From a virus: DNA of 64,000 bases. The position numbers and the translations under genes are program-made. Under the pieces are notes generated by a model, which was not told the origin of the DNA, made no database searches, and worked only from the letters and a program-made list of their open reading frames with translations. Shown in pieces: positions 8,558 to 18,046 of the stretch (positions are counted from its first letter, which is position 1; each line of letters opens with the position of its first letter). The stretch spans positions 1-64,000 of the IMG/VR virus record IMGVR_UViG_3300031951_000035; one strand, given 5' to 3'.

Positions 8558-8848
8558 CTATTTAATAATCTTAAATTCATTTATTCTAAAATATACTCTA
8601 TATCTATCTTTTCTGGCAGTTGAATCTATAATCAATAATTCATCGCCAGGGTGTAAGCTAGATAGTATAAAAGCAGCACTTCCCCATGCCTCAAAATCTA
8701 AACATTCACAATCAATTTTTTTGAAATCATTATTACTTTTTCTTTTATTTTCTACTGCCAACGTGATATGGACATAATCTACAGCATCGGCTTTTTGACC
8801 GCCATAAGCTATATCCGTTACCTTGCCAAAAAATGAACAATGATTCAT
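8558..8848 (-). CDS. ssb: Single-stranded DNA-binding protein (OB fold)
   Basis: The 96 residues match the OB-fold core of SSB: MNHCSFFGKVTDI at the start, VHITLAVENKRKSN, then IDCECLDFEAWGSAAFILSSLHPGDELLI in outline, which is the W-G-x2-A...L..GD motif of the family. The acidic C-terminal tail of cellular SSB is absent. It would coat single-stranded DNA at the fork, and it lies next to the polymerase genes. Confidence 0.7.
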   Translation of the reverse strand: MNHCSFFGKVTDIAYGGQKADAVDYVHITLAVENKRKSNNDFKKIDCECLDFEAWGSAAFILSSLHPGDELLIIDSTARKDRYRVYFRINEFKIIK

Positions 8849-8855
8849 ATCAATC

Positions 8856-10406
8856 CTATATCATGTAAATTTTATCAATAATAAATGAATTTCTCTGCTT
8901 GTCCTTGATTTCACCAGAGATTAATACAGTTGCCTGCTCGTATATTATATCTTTGTTTTGCTCGTATATATCTGGAAAAACCACAATATTTTCAAGTTCA
9001 CCAGAGTCATCTTCTATTGATAAGAAAGCCATCAAATCACCATTCTTGGTCTTAAACTCCTTTGCCCTTTTAATAACTGCCGCAATTATGGAATGACCAG
9101 TTTTGCCATCGGCTATTTCTTTGCATGTAGTATCGGCATGTCCGACCTCCGCACATGCATTTAACTCGGAATGGTTTATAGCATATCCAAGAAGTTTCTC
9201 CTCAATCTTAGCATAAACGGCAGAATTGTCAAGTAGACTCCTGCCTGGATTATTAATTCTTACTAATATATTTTCTACCTTCTCTAATCTCGACTGAGTT
9301 GAAATTATGCCGCCATTCTTTTTTAAGCCCAGGTTGATAAATTTCTGTAGAGTTTCTGAGATAGTATTTGATACTAGATCAGACTTTGCAATGAAATCTA
9401 TTTCTTTGTCTGTTAAGTCTAGATAACAATGAAACTCATGAAGCATTTCGCTTCTTGTCTTTCCAAGACCAGAAAAGGCACCAACGCTAATAAGGTTTTC
9501 TATCGCTCTCTTATTAATATTTGTTAGAACCTTGGTCAATAGAACAGTCCATGTTCTTTCATTTGACGGTATATCATCTAGATATTTTTTAAGTTGCTCA
9601 AGATGTGCAGCACCAACATTTTTGACATTACAGATTCCGAAGTAGATTGCACCATTATGCCAAGAAAAATTATCTTCAAGAATATTTATAGTTGGTCCAC
9701 AAACTTTGATATCCTCTGATTTAGCTGCCATAATAAGTTGTCTAGTTTCCATATCTGGATCTATTTTTTCATCGGCATTTCTTAACCAGTTTTTAAAGAA
9801 TTTTGGAGTATAATGATATTTGATCCATGCAGACCAGTATGCCATTTTAGCATATGCTACAGCATGAGATTTATTAAATGAATATCTTGCTGATTTTTCA
9901 ATCATATCAAAGATTTCTATAGCCTTATCTTCATCAATATTATTATTTTTACAGCCTTCTATAAATTTTACGCGAACCTCTTTCATGAGGTCTGCCTTTT
10001 TCTTGCCAATAGCCTTACGAAGATCGTCCGCTTGCTTTAGATTAAATCCAGCCATTTTGACTGAGATTTCCATTGCCTGTTCCTGATATACAATAACTCC
10101 ATATGTTTCTTTTAGTAGGTCATCAATTAAAGGATGAAGGCTGGGAATATCTTCTTTGCCAAACTTACGATCAACAAAGTGCTGAGTCATTGATTTACCA
10201 TCTACTATCGCTTTTAACGTTCCGGGCCTAACGATGCTAATGAGTGCAGAGAGTTCTGTTATATTCTTTGGCTTTGACTTTTTAGACCATGTTTTACCAA
10301 GGTAGCTTTCTATCTGAAAGCAACCTTTGACGCGACCTTCGCCTATCATGTTCCATACTTCGGCGTCGTCTTCTCGGATTTTAGTGATATCAATTTTGGA
10401 ATGCAT
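8856..10406 (-). CDS. dnaE: DNA polymerase III alpha, C-terminal half (fingers, HhH, OB)
   Basis: The start corresponds to the middle of a normal DnaE: DDAEVWNMIGEGRVKGCFQIES matches the conserved FQLES region, followed by LISIVRPG and FNKSHAVAYAKMAYWSAWIKYHY of the fingers. A helix-hairpin-helix zone (near NKRAIENLISVGAF) and a C-terminal OB domain (GHSIIAAVIKRAKEF...) complete it. It lacks the PHP domain and palm aspartates, which are in the separate gene at 11060-12910. The two must assemble in trans. It overlaps the exonuclease gene by 17 bases. No intein sequences are present at either break. Confidence 0.9.
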   Translation of the reverse strand: MHSKIDITKIREDDAEVWNMIGEGRVKGCFQIESYLGKTWSKKSKPKNITELSALISIVRPGTLKAIVDGKSMTQHFVDRKFGKEDIPSLHPLIDDLLKETYGVIVYQEQAMEISVKMAGFNLKQADDLRKAIGKKKADLMKEVRVKFIEGCKNNNIDEDKAIEIFDMIEKSARYSFNKSHAVAYAKMAYWSAWIKYHYTPKFFKNWLRNADEKIDPDMETRQLIMAAKSEDIKVCGPTINILEDNFSWHNGAIYFGICNVKNVGAAHLEQLKKYLDDIPSNERTWTVLLTKVLTNINKRAIENLISVGAFSGLGKTRSEMLHEFHCYLDLTDKEIDFIAKSDLVSNTISETLQKFINLGLKKNGGIISTQSRLEKVENILVRINNPGRSLLDNSAVYAKIEEKLLGYAINHSELNACAEVGHADTTCKEIADGKTGHSIIAAVIKRAKEFKTKNGDLMAFLSIEDDSGELENIVVFPDIYEQNKDIIYEQATVLISGEIKDKQRNSFIIDKIYMI

Positions 10407-11073
10407 TTTTAAAGTTCTTTCTAGATGCTGTGGTCCTAAGCATTTTCATAGTTCTACAAAATAATTCAGCAGTCATTATAACGTCAGACATAGCATCGTG
10501 TGCCTTGCCTTTAGAATAATTCATATATCCACGAATCAGATTGTCGGCAGACAGAGAGTTAACGTCTTTATTATTTTCAAATAGTGCAAACATAAAATCA
10601 AGTAGGTCTATACTATGTATCCTATTGAACAGATCTTGCTCTCCACGCTTACTATCAACCGGTCCAAATTTGTATGGGGCTTGAGTGCAGAGGCGATTGA
10701 CTATAACAGAGTCAAAGTTTTTAATGTTATATCCTACGGATATTGGGGCACTCCAATTACTACCTTTAAAATTATGCTGATTGACATAATCAGTAAAGTT
10801 TTTCCAAACAGATTCTACACTTGGTGCATCACGTAATATTTCTTCTGTTTTACCATGCACCGCAACTGCACCATCTTCTAGTGGATCAATACCAAGTTTT
10901 TGACATTTATCTTTATCGAATACAGGCTTAATCAATGACTGAAATTCTGATCCGGGCTTTATCTCTAATTTTCTTCCATGAATAACAACGGCAGCTATTT
11001 GCACCGGCTGTGTTGTATATGGGTTTGCACTAGTCGTCTCAAAGTCATAGCAAATAAAATCACGATAGTTCAT
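10390..11073 (-). CDS. dnaQ: DnaQ-like 3'-5' proofreading exonuclease
   Basis: DEDDh exonuclease motifs are in order: ExoI DFETT near residue 8, ExoII in YNIKNFDSVIVNRL (about 120) and ExoIII as KAHDAMSDV (about 190). The start at 11073 is the second of two adjacent ATGs. It would proofread for the split polymerase III whose two halves flank it, overlapping both by roughly 14-17 bases. In cells the exonuclease is either fused to PolC or encoded elsewhere. Confidence 0.88.
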   Translation of the reverse strand: MNYRDFICYDFETTSANPYTTQPVQIAAVVIHGRKLEIKPGSEFQSLIKPVFDKDKCQKLGIDPLEDGAVAVHGKTEEILRDAPSVESVWKNFTDYVNQHNFKGSNWSAPISVGYNIKNFDSVIVNRLCTQAPYKFGPVDSKRGEQDLFNRIHSIDLLDFMFALFENNKDVNSLSADNLIRGYMNYSKGKAHDAMSDVIMTAELFCRTMKMLRTTASRKNFKNAFQN

Positions 11074-12910
11074 CATTAACCTCTTTTACTGTTTCTGCAA
11101 TTTTTTTAAGTAAATTTACACCTAAAATATCAAATTTAACACATCCAATAGCCTCTAGATCACCCATTTCCATTCCAGCAATTTGCTCTGAATTTCTAGA
11201 AGATTTAACCATGGGGCATATCTTTTCTAGACTGTCTGATGCAATTACTACGCCGGCAGCATGTTTTCCCTGTGTCTTAAATATTCCTTCCATTCGCATA
11301 GCCTGTTGAAATATTTTAGCATACTCGCCCTGTAGATTACCGTCATCGTCTAGCCAGCAATAATCAATTAGTGCCTCTCTGTCATTTTCAAGTGCCCATC
11401 TAATAACAGATGGATTATCCATTTCTTCCAACAGGTCAGAAATAGCGGCCTCGTTGGGAATCTTTTCTGTGATTTGATTCATCTGATCAAAACTACATGA
11501 CTCATTTACACGTAGAACTTCTTTAAGAATGGATTTGCCGGCAAGTCTACCAAATGTAAGCATTTGACAAACTCGGGATTCTCCATACTTATTCTTTAGA
11601 TATTCAATTACCTCATCCCTATAATCAGGAGGGAAATCTACGTCAATATCTGGAAGAGAGATATGATCTTCTGTATTTCTGCCGTCATTGTAAAAACGTT
11701 CAAAAAGAAGTCCATACTCTATAGGATCAATAAGAGTTATTCCCGTTAGATAACAAACAAGCGATCCACCACCAGAGCCACGGGCGGGACCAACTAGACA
11801 GCCTTTATTTCTAAAGTAATTTACATAATCTTGTACAATTAAGAAGTAGCCAGGAAGTTTAGCCTTGCTAATTACCTCTAATTCCTTAAGAACCCTATCT
11901 TTATAGATATCATGCTTGTCTTTCGGTATATTTGTAGATATCAATCTTTTCCATCCCTGCCTACACAATTCTTTAAGATATTCATCTTCTGATAGATTAT
12001 TAGGTGCATCAAATCTTGGCAGCTTAGGATTAGATAAAATGTTTATGTCTTCTATAAGAAGACTTATATTTAATAGATTTGATATTTGCCTATCTGAGTA
12101 ATTAGTCTTAAGAAAGTCTAGATTCTTAATATAATATTTACTGCTTCTAATAAACTTCAATGCGTCTATATTTTTTGAATCAGTTATAGACTGATCTAGT
12201 TTCTTCATTGTTGTTTTAAGTTTAGTACATAATATAACACGGTGATCAATCGCGTCTATATTTTCTGGATAGTATGATGAAGTATCAGGTATTGATAGTT
12301 CATGATTAGGATCAATTTCATAGATGATATTTTTAATTACATTAGTAATTGGATATGATTCATCATTTGTTGTGTTTACTTCTAGATAATAATATTTAAA
12401 TGTTTTACGCATTAATTCAATATGATCCCTAGCAACGGAACCATAGTTCGGCACTAGACAGTCAACTATACTTTCACTATCTATTGATTGAAAAATACAA
12501 TTGTTATCTGGCATCACTGATGAAAATAGCATACTTCCAACATATCCGTCCACACATACAAAATCATCTGGAGATATATTTTTGAGTAGTTCTTCTATAG
12601 AAATTCTAGGAGTATCATGATAGTTTTCTGGATTATTTGAAATAGAAATAACAGAAAGTAACTGATTCCATGCATTGCGATTCCTACAAAATAAACTGAT
12701 AGTTGATCCATTTGCCAAAACAATTTCAGTACCAATAATCGGCTTAATATCAGACTTCTTGCAGGCTTGTATAAAGTTTACGCATCCGCTGATTGTAGTA
12801 AGATCGCATATGCCGGCATGAGTATAGCCGGCATTTTTACATGCTTGTACAATCTGTTCTGATCTTGAGATTGACGATAAAAGAGAATAGTGACTATGAT
12901 TTCTAAGCAT
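11060..12910 (-). CDS. dnaE: DNA polymerase III alpha, N-terminal half (PHP and palm)
   Basis: The PHP domain occupies about residues 1-200, with NHSHYSLL and KPIIGTEI recognisable; the usual TDH metal ligand reads CDLT, so the PHP site is probably degenerate. The palm has GPARGSGGGSLVCYLTGIT and the metal-binding LPDIDVDF (Asp421, Asp423). The third catalytic Asp is in KFDILGVN (about 594), 22 residues before the stop. All three catalytic residues are therefore here, and the chain stops at the palm-to-fingers boundary. The rest is at 8856-10406. Confidence 0.92.
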   Translation of the reverse strand: MLRNHSHYSLLSSISRSEQIVQACKNAGYTHAGICDLTTISGCVNFIQACKKSDIKPIIGTEIVLANGSTISLFCRNRNAWNQLLSVISISNNPENYHDTPRISIEELLKNISPDDFVCVDGYVGSMLFSSVMPDNNCIFQSIDSESIVDCLVPNYGSVARDHIELMRKTFKYYYLEVNTTNDESYPITNVIKNIIYEIDPNHELSIPDTSSYYPENIDAIDHRVILCTKLKTTMKKLDQSITDSKNIDALKFIRSSKYYIKNLDFLKTNYSDRQISNLLNISLLIEDINILSNPKLPRFDAPNNLSEDEYLKELCRQGWKRLISTNIPKDKHDIYKDRVLKELEVISKAKLPGYFLIVQDYVNYFRNKGCLVGPARGSGGGSLVCYLTGITLIDPIEYGLLFERFYNDGRNTEDHISLPDIDVDFPPDYRDEVIEYLKNKYGESRVCQMLTFGRLAGKSILKEVLRVNESCSFDQMNQITEKIPNEAAISDLLEEMDNPSVIRWALENDREALIDYCWLDDDGNLQGEYAKIFQQAMRMEGIFKTQGKHAAGVVIASDSLEKICPMVKSSRNSEQIAGMEMGDLEAIGCVKFDILGVNLLKKIAETVKEVNDELS

Positions 12911-13907
12911 TATCTAGTTTTCCTCCACCAGCACCGTATTGTCCAAATTTATTCAAATCAGCATGTTCAGAGACGACAGTAGACATGCCCTTCAATTTTA
13001 TCAGATCATAGAAGTGTTGGCAAGTAGTTTTATTTGATCCGGGATATTGTTCGGCAAACTTGCATAGCTTAGTGCATTTCCAGTTTAATTGATCATTAGA
13101 TAATTGCCTAGGTAATTCAACAGATTTAATGTACTCAAATTTTTGTTTAAGCATTTCTTCCGCTTTATGATAATCTTCTTCCGAGAAGACGATATCGAAA
13201 ACCCCACCATCATTTATATAATAGATACTTGTATAAAAATTATAATCTGGATACATATTCTTCAACGCATAGAAATATAGCATCAACTGTTTATCGGAGC
13301 ATAAATCCTCGTATGTCTTTTCTTTACCCGTAGCCCAATTGAGTCTTTTGCCGGTCTTGTAGTCTAAGACCTGATAATAAACATCATCTTCTTTAATTAT
13401 AAGATCTACAGTTCCTTTTATGGCAAGATTCCCAGATATTTTTTTACCATTCACACTATATGTATATTTTGCCCACGGTTTTTTGATTTCTATATCAAAG
13501 AATAACTCTGTGGCATACACATTCTGATTTCTCGGATCAAGCGATCCATTACTATATTCAAGTGCCTTATTTACCCATTGTACACAGGTCTTGTAGTCTT
13601 TTTCATCTAGACCAACATCTTCTTCATGCTTCTTATAATAATCAAAACATATTCTAGTGATATATTCGATATCATCGCACTGAGAAAACTTTAAGCTTGG
13701 TATATCATCATTCTCGACAAGTTTCTTTTTGTCAAGCTGTGCTTTCTTTTTATCGGCAAGAACCTGCATTGTTCTATGGACAATTGTTCCAAGCACAGCT
13801 TTTTTGTTTGTTTTATCTTTCATTCCAAGAACATATTGGAAGAAATATTTCATCTCGCACATTTCAAGAGTGCCAAGACTTGAAGACCTTAAGTAACTAA
13901 TTATCAT
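12903..13907 (-). CDS. RecB/Cas4-like PD-(D/E)XK nuclease, possible Fe-S cluster
   Basis: The 334 residues follow the PDDEXK_1 layout: an N-terminal Cys (LEMCEMKYFFQY, residue 17), then GTIVHRTMQ (the conserved G-x-x-x-H), then KGTVDLII and QVLDYKTGK, giving D...D-Y-K. The C-terminal Cys cluster CTKLC...TTC with Cys17 resembles the 4Fe-4S arrangement of AddB and Cas4. It may process DNA ends for recombination or replication. Its stop overlaps the start of the polymerase N-terminal gene by 8 bases. Confidence 0.8.
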   Translation of the reverse strand: MIISYLRSSSLGTLEMCEMKYFFQYVLGMKDKTNKKAVLGTIVHRTMQVLADKKKAQLDKKKLVENDDIPSLKFSQCDDIEYITRICFDYYKKHEEDVGLDEKDYKTCVQWVNKALEYSNGSLDPRNQNVYATELFFDIEIKKPWAKYTYSVNGKKISGNLAIKGTVDLIIKEDDVYYQVLDYKTGKRLNWATGKEKTYEDLCSDKQLMLYFYALKNMYPDYNFYTSIYYINDGGVFDIVFSEEDYHKAEEMLKQKFEYIKSVELPRQLSNDQLNWKCTKLCKFAEQYPGSNKTTCQHFYDLIKLKGMSTVVSEHADLNKFGQYGAGGGKLDNA

Positions 13908-14695
13908 TTGATTGAAATGGTGTATTTACCAGTTTCCCTTATTTTTTGAGTAATGCCAGCACTAACTAGCATTGATAGAAATTGTTCACAAGATTGTTCG
14001 ATTGTCATTTCCTTATTATCAATAATTCCGTCAAATTTATCATAATTATCGGCATCAATTTCGCTTTGATGGTTACTTTCAAATGGCGATCTAGTCAATC
14101 TATATACTTTTCCGCCACGTTCTTGAGTGGCGACTATTTCATTAATAAATCTACAATCTCCAATTATAGCGATCTCTGGATTATCTTGTTCTATCCGCTT
14201 AAAACAATTTTCTAAATGGACAGGTTCATAAATCTTACGCATAATTTCTGTACCAAAAAATTGCATAAATTCGCGGGCTGTCATTGCACCAGATTTATTA
14301 TTCACCCCCGGCATATTTTCCCAACGTAAATGCTCTTGTAGCTGATTCTTTTCTTCGTCAGTCCCATATACGCATTCTGGGGGTATATTGAACAGGGTGA
14401 CGCATATCTCCTTCATAGAGTCAGCAAAGTTATATGATCTTATCAGCGGCCATATTCTTCTTGAAGCGTATTGGTAGAACTCGTCACTGTTCTGTTGTAG
14501 TTCTAGAACACCCATCTCTTCGAATTCTTTTCCAGATTCATCATGAAATGTACAATTAACTACTAGTTTTCCTTCTGGCGAAACAAAAAACTTTTCTATT
14601 ACATCATGTCTTTTCATTTCGTGACCATGTAGAAAGTTTGATAGAGTTGTCTTTCCCGATTGAGCCCTACCGGATATTGCGACTATTTTAGTCAT
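13904..14695 (-). CDS. Deoxynucleoside monophosphate kinase
   Basis: A Walker A loop GRAQSGKTT lies at residues 9-17 in an N-terminal strand-loop-helix. Other features of phage dNMP kinases are present: REFMQFFGTEIMRKIYEP in the substrate-binding region and IIGDCRFINEI as the Walker B-type strand followed by RLTRSP. It phosphorylates dNMPs to dNDPs, supplying precursors together with ribonucleotide reductase and ThyX. It overlaps the homing nuclease gene upstream. Confidence 0.7.
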   Translation of the reverse strand: MTKIVAISGRAQSGKTTLSNFLHGHEMKRHDVIEKFFVSPEGKLVVNCTFHDESGKEFEEMGVLELQQNSDEFYQYASRRIWPLIRSYNFADSMKEICVTLFNIPPECVYGTDEEKNQLQEHLRWENMPGVNNKSGAMTAREFMQFFGTEIMRKIYEPVHLENCFKRIEQDNPEIAIIGDCRFINEIVATQERGGKVYRLTRSPFESNHQSEIDADNYDKFDGIIDNKEMTIEQSCEQFLSMLVSAGITQKIRETGKYTISIK

Positions 14696-15494
14696 ATTTT
14701 ATTCCTTTTGCTTTAAATAATTTTTCAAATTTATTTTTTTTTCGTTCTAATGAAAATACACATTCTTTTCCATACATAGTCTTGTATAATGAAATAGTAT
14801 TTTGAATTTTACTATTTTGTAAATAATAAAATGACTTTTGATCTATGATAGTTCCGAATCCCAAAAATTTTTTAATATTTTCTAAAAAATTAATATCTTG
14901 ATTGCAAAGATTCCATTTATGTTCAATATTTGTATATTTTCCACGCTCTCTATGTCTCCAGCTAATCGAACCATCTCCATCAAAAAATCCACGAATTAAA
15001 CTACCAGTGTATTTTTGTGGAATAATATCAAATATTCTTGAACAATTCTTTTTTTTATGTACAATTCCTATATCATATAAATCTTTAACAAGTGTTTTTG
15101 AGGATATATCTAATTTTATAGAATTTTTATAACGTTTTATTTTTGCGTCTGGTGCAATTTCATTTTTAATAAAATCAAGAATAGCTATATCTTTTTCTGC
15201 TAATCCAAATTTTATTCTATATCTAATATCATTATCATAATCAGTTATATGCCCATCAGCGATAATAAACCCAATTATATAGCAAGAATTATCATTAAGA
15301 TTTTTAAAATAATTCACATTTACATTTTTTGATCTTTCACCAAATCTTCCACATTTTTTATTTAAAGACAGTTGATTTCTTTTATTTCTAACGCTTCTAA
15401 AATTATAACCTAATTTTTGACTAATTTCTTTATCTGTAAAGTTTTTATAATTTTCTTTTAAGAAATTCTCTTCTTCTATTGACCATTTTTTCAT
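14688..15494 (-). CDS. LAGLIDADG homing endonuclease with N-terminal Myb/HTH domain
   Basis: Two LAGLIDADG helices are visible: YIIGFIIADGHI and LIRGFFDGDGSI, so a single chain can form the whole active site. The N-terminal part (KKWSIEEENFLKENYKNF..EISQKLG.. in outline) looks like a SANT/Myb DNA-binding helix set. I place the start at 15494; an in-frame ATG at 15542 is also possible and neither has a good ribosome binding site. It is free-standing between primase and dNMP kinase and no intron is seen. It is more AT-rich than its neighbours, as expected for a mobile gene. Confidence 0.85.
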   Translation of the reverse strand: MKKWSIEEENFLKENYKNFTDKEISQKLGYNFRSVRNKRNQLSLNKKCGRFGERSKNVNVNYFKNLNDNSCYIIGFIIADGHITDYDNDIRYRIKFGLAEKDIAILDFIKNEIAPDAKIKRYKNSIKLDISSKTLVKDLYDIGIVHKKKNCSRIFDIIPQKYTGSLIRGFFDGDGSISWRHRERGKYTNIEHKWNLCNQDINFLENIKKFLGFGTIIDQKSFYYLQNSKIQNTISLYKTMYGKECVFSLERKKNKFEKLFKAKGIKYD

Positions 15495-15564
15495 AATATA
15501 TGCCACAATATAGTATTTTTTACCCACTTGTATATACACCATAAGGACAAAATCTAGTTTGTCA

Positions 15565-16638
15565 TTAAAATTTTCCTTTAATTTGTGGTTTAACTATCGT
15601 ATTGATTTCATCAACAGTCATATCGCCAATGTCATTTTTTGGTATATTGACTGAATATATATTAAATAAGTATTGTAGCCTACTGTTTAGGTCTTTAGCA
15701 CAGTCCACTCCAGCATCATCATTATCTGTCATAATAACGATATTTGATGCTCCAGTTTTCTGTATTAAAAATTCCTGAGAATCACTGATCTTAGACCCAA
15801 ACATTCCAACGGCATTGTGTATTCCAGCCTCCCACAATCTCAATATATCGCCTTGACCTTCAACTAAAATTATGGTCTGTGTACGCTTTATATGTTCTAA
15901 CGCTTTTCCATAATTATATAGAAAATTTGATTTATTGAATCCCTTTTGGTTTATCCATTTTCTTGGATCGTTATTGATTGTTCTTCCAGTACATCCTATC
16001 ATAAATTGATCAGTTTCATCATATACCGGAAATACAATTCTTTGATACATTTGACTCTTGGGGTTCATACATAATCCAACATCAAAGGTGTCAAGAACTT
16101 TTTCTGAAAATCCTCTATCAATATAGAATTTGGCTGGAAATATAAGACGCTTTCTTACAGTATCACGATCAATTCTAATGCCAGAAGTTTTCGAATTTCT
16201 TTTAGATGCTATTTTGATCAACTTATCAATAGCGTCATTGTTCTCAATAATTATAGAGTTTTCGTCTATGTCTAGACTAATATCTTTGCAAAATTTTCTA
16301 CAGAAACTTATAACATCATTGAATTTGAATACACGGTAATATTTTTTCTCTAGTAGAAGCCATATTAATGATAATATGTCTTTCCCAGGTTTTGACTCAT
16401 GACAATGCTTTGTATTACAAAACCATTTACCATAATGATCTATATTATCCTCATCAATATTTATATTGAATGCGGTTATATTGTCGCCTTCATGTATCGG
16501 GCATCTGCTCATCAATAAGTTATTAGACTCATAATAATCATCAATGTCAAAAAATTCATATATCTCAAAAATTTTCTTCATCATCTTCATCTTGAGAATC
16601 AATGTCTGTTTGATCTGCAAATCCTTGACTTCCGCCAT
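15565..16638 (-). CDS. dnaG: DnaG-type DNA primase
   Basis: The N-terminus has a zinc-binding set (RCPIHEGD, then WFCNTKHC). The TOPRIM core shows IILVEGQGDILRL (catalytic Glu, about 257) and IVIMTDNDDAG (DxD, about 300). The length, 357, is short for DnaG because the C-terminal helicase-interaction domain is missing. The start at 16638 has an AGAGG ribosome binding site 8 bases upstream and overlaps dnaB by 74 bases; later ATGs at 16590, 16584 and 16581 lack one. It makes RNA primers for the helicase encoded just upstream. Confidence 0.88.
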   Translation of the reverse strand: MAEVKDLQIKQTLILKMKMMKKIFEIYEFFDIDDYYESNNLLMSRCPIHEGDNITAFNINIDEDNIDHYGKWFCNTKHCHESKPGKDILSLIWLLLEKKYYRVFKFNDVISFCRKFCKDISLDIDENSIIIENNDAIDKLIKIASKRNSKTSGIRIDRDTVRKRLIFPAKFYIDRGFSEKVLDTFDVGLCMNPKSQMYQRIVFPVYDETDQFMIGCTGRTINNDPRKWINQKGFNKSNFLYNYGKALEHIKRTQTIILVEGQGDILRLWEAGIHNAVGMFGSKISDSQEFLIQKTGASNIVIMTDNDDAGVDCAKDLNSRLQYLFNIYSVNIPKNDIGDMTVDEINTIVKPQIKGKF

Positions 16639-18046
16639 GTTCTTGCCTCTTTATTCCTCTGATTGTGCCAAGTTCTTTTATTTTTGCGTATTTACCATCC
16701 ATCTGCAAACAGATATATCCCTCGTCCTCAATTCCAGGCCCATGCCTAGATACAACCGGTATCAACTTTTTATTTCCAGACGATATACCATCCGCCATTC
16801 TCTCTTCCTCAGTTTTATCTTTAAAGATAGAAAAGCTTGTACATAGCCAGACTAATCTGTCCGAGCCGCTAACAACATCAGTTGTCTCTTTTGTTATACC
16901 ATCACGATTTAGCTGCACAAATGATAAACATGGCACATCGTTCTCTACGCAGAAGTTATGTAGTGCTGTAATTTGGAAGCCTAGCACTTGAAACTCAGCT
17001 AGGTTGTTGTTGATACTATTGGAGGTCATAAGCTTCAAATAGTCATATATAATCAGGCAGTCATTCAGCACTCCATTCTCATCATATCCAACAGTCTTAA
17101 TAAGCCATCTCTTTGCAATAGATAGAGTCTCGTCAAATGGTCTTCCAGAAATACTGATATAATCATAAGGTATTTCCTTGAGAACGTTCTTACTATGAAT
17201 AACTTTATCTTTATGTTCTAGATTTTCAAAAAAAGAACCAGAAGCAATCTTATTGATTTCAATTTCGCTAAGATTAGCTAACATTCTATTGATATGATCT
17301 TCCTCACTCATTTCTGTATCAAGCACTAGAACGGGAATATTATGAGTCCTAGAGACATACAGTGCTATATTATCAGCTAGACAGCTTTTGCCGGCTTTTG
17401 GTCTAGCGGCAATTAAATCAACGCACTTACGTCTTAATCCACCACCAATGGCTTTATCAAATGCCGGAAATCCAGTGGTAATCCCAATTGATTTACCCTG
17501 GTTGTTTTCTAAGTGATTAAGATATTCTTCAATTCTATTACCAATACGCTGCGGAAGCAACTCGTCTTCTTTTATGTATGATAGACATGTATTTTGAATT
17601 GGATTTTCAGCTAAAGCTAATATTTCTGTAATTGATTCGTCGCCGGTTACTTTATTTAGATCGGAATATATTGTCCTAAGCTGGGACTGAATTTTTCTAG
17701 CAAACTCAAGTCTTTTTAGTTTCTTTGCATGTTCTACGACATTATCTATATGAACCGGAGTATTCATAACTCCAGAGATATGTTTTAATACTTCGTTCTT
17801 TTCAATATATTCATCTAGCTGTAGACTTTTAGCAGACGATAGGATATCTGCATATCCAGCAGACTCTTTATCTTTTAGTGAATGTATAATACATTTATAT
17901 AATACCTTATTTGTATCTAGGGTAAAGCTATCTTCGTTTAATAGGAGTTCTACTTCTATTAAGCTTTCTTTTCCATACTGTAGTAATCCGGCTAATACCG
18001 CCCTTTCAGATGCAACATTTTTTAGACTACTTTCTATCTTCGACAT
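16565..18046 (-). CDS. dnaB: Replicative DNA helicase, DnaB-like
   Basis: The N-terminal domain (about 1-120) has the usual helical DnaB layout. The RecA-like motor begins with ITTGFPAFDKAIGGGL; Walker A is ARPKAGKS (about 213-220). LVLDTEMSEED is the family H1a-type motif and CLIIYDYLKLM the Walker B strand; SGSDRLVWL and an Arg-rich H4 region follow. The C-terminus is acidic (DSQDEDDEENF). It forms the ring helicase of the fork together with the primase next to it. Confidence 0.92.
   Translation of the reverse strand: MSKIESSLKNVASERAVLAGLLQYGKESLIEVELLLNEDSFTLDTNKVLYKCIIHSLKDKESAGYADILSSAKSLQLDEYIEKNEVLKHISGVMNTPVHIDNVVEHAKKLKRLEFARKIQSQLRTIYSDLNKVTGDESITEILALAENPIQNTCLSYIKEDELLPQRIGNRIEEYLNHLENNQGKSIGITTGFPAFDKAIGGGLRRKCVDLIAARPKAGKSCLADNIALYVSRTHNIPVLVLDTEMSEEDHINRMLANLSEIEINKIASGSFFENLEHKDKVIHSKNVLKEIPYDYISISGRPFDETLSIAKRWLIKTVGYDENGVLNDCLIIYDYLKLMTSNSINNNLAEFQVLGFQITALHNFCVENDVPCLSFVQLNRDGITKETTDVVSGSDRLVWLCTSFSIFKDKTEEERMADGISSGNKKLIPVVSRHGPGIEDEGYICLQMDGKYAKIKELGTIRGIKRQEHGGSQGFADQTDIDSQDEDDEENF

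Noticed and set aside
8856-12910. Split intein joining the two DnaE halves
   Set aside because: The N-half ends NDELS and the C-half begins MHSKIDI, with no intein blocks or the Cys/Ser/Thr junction residues; the halves are separate coupled genes.
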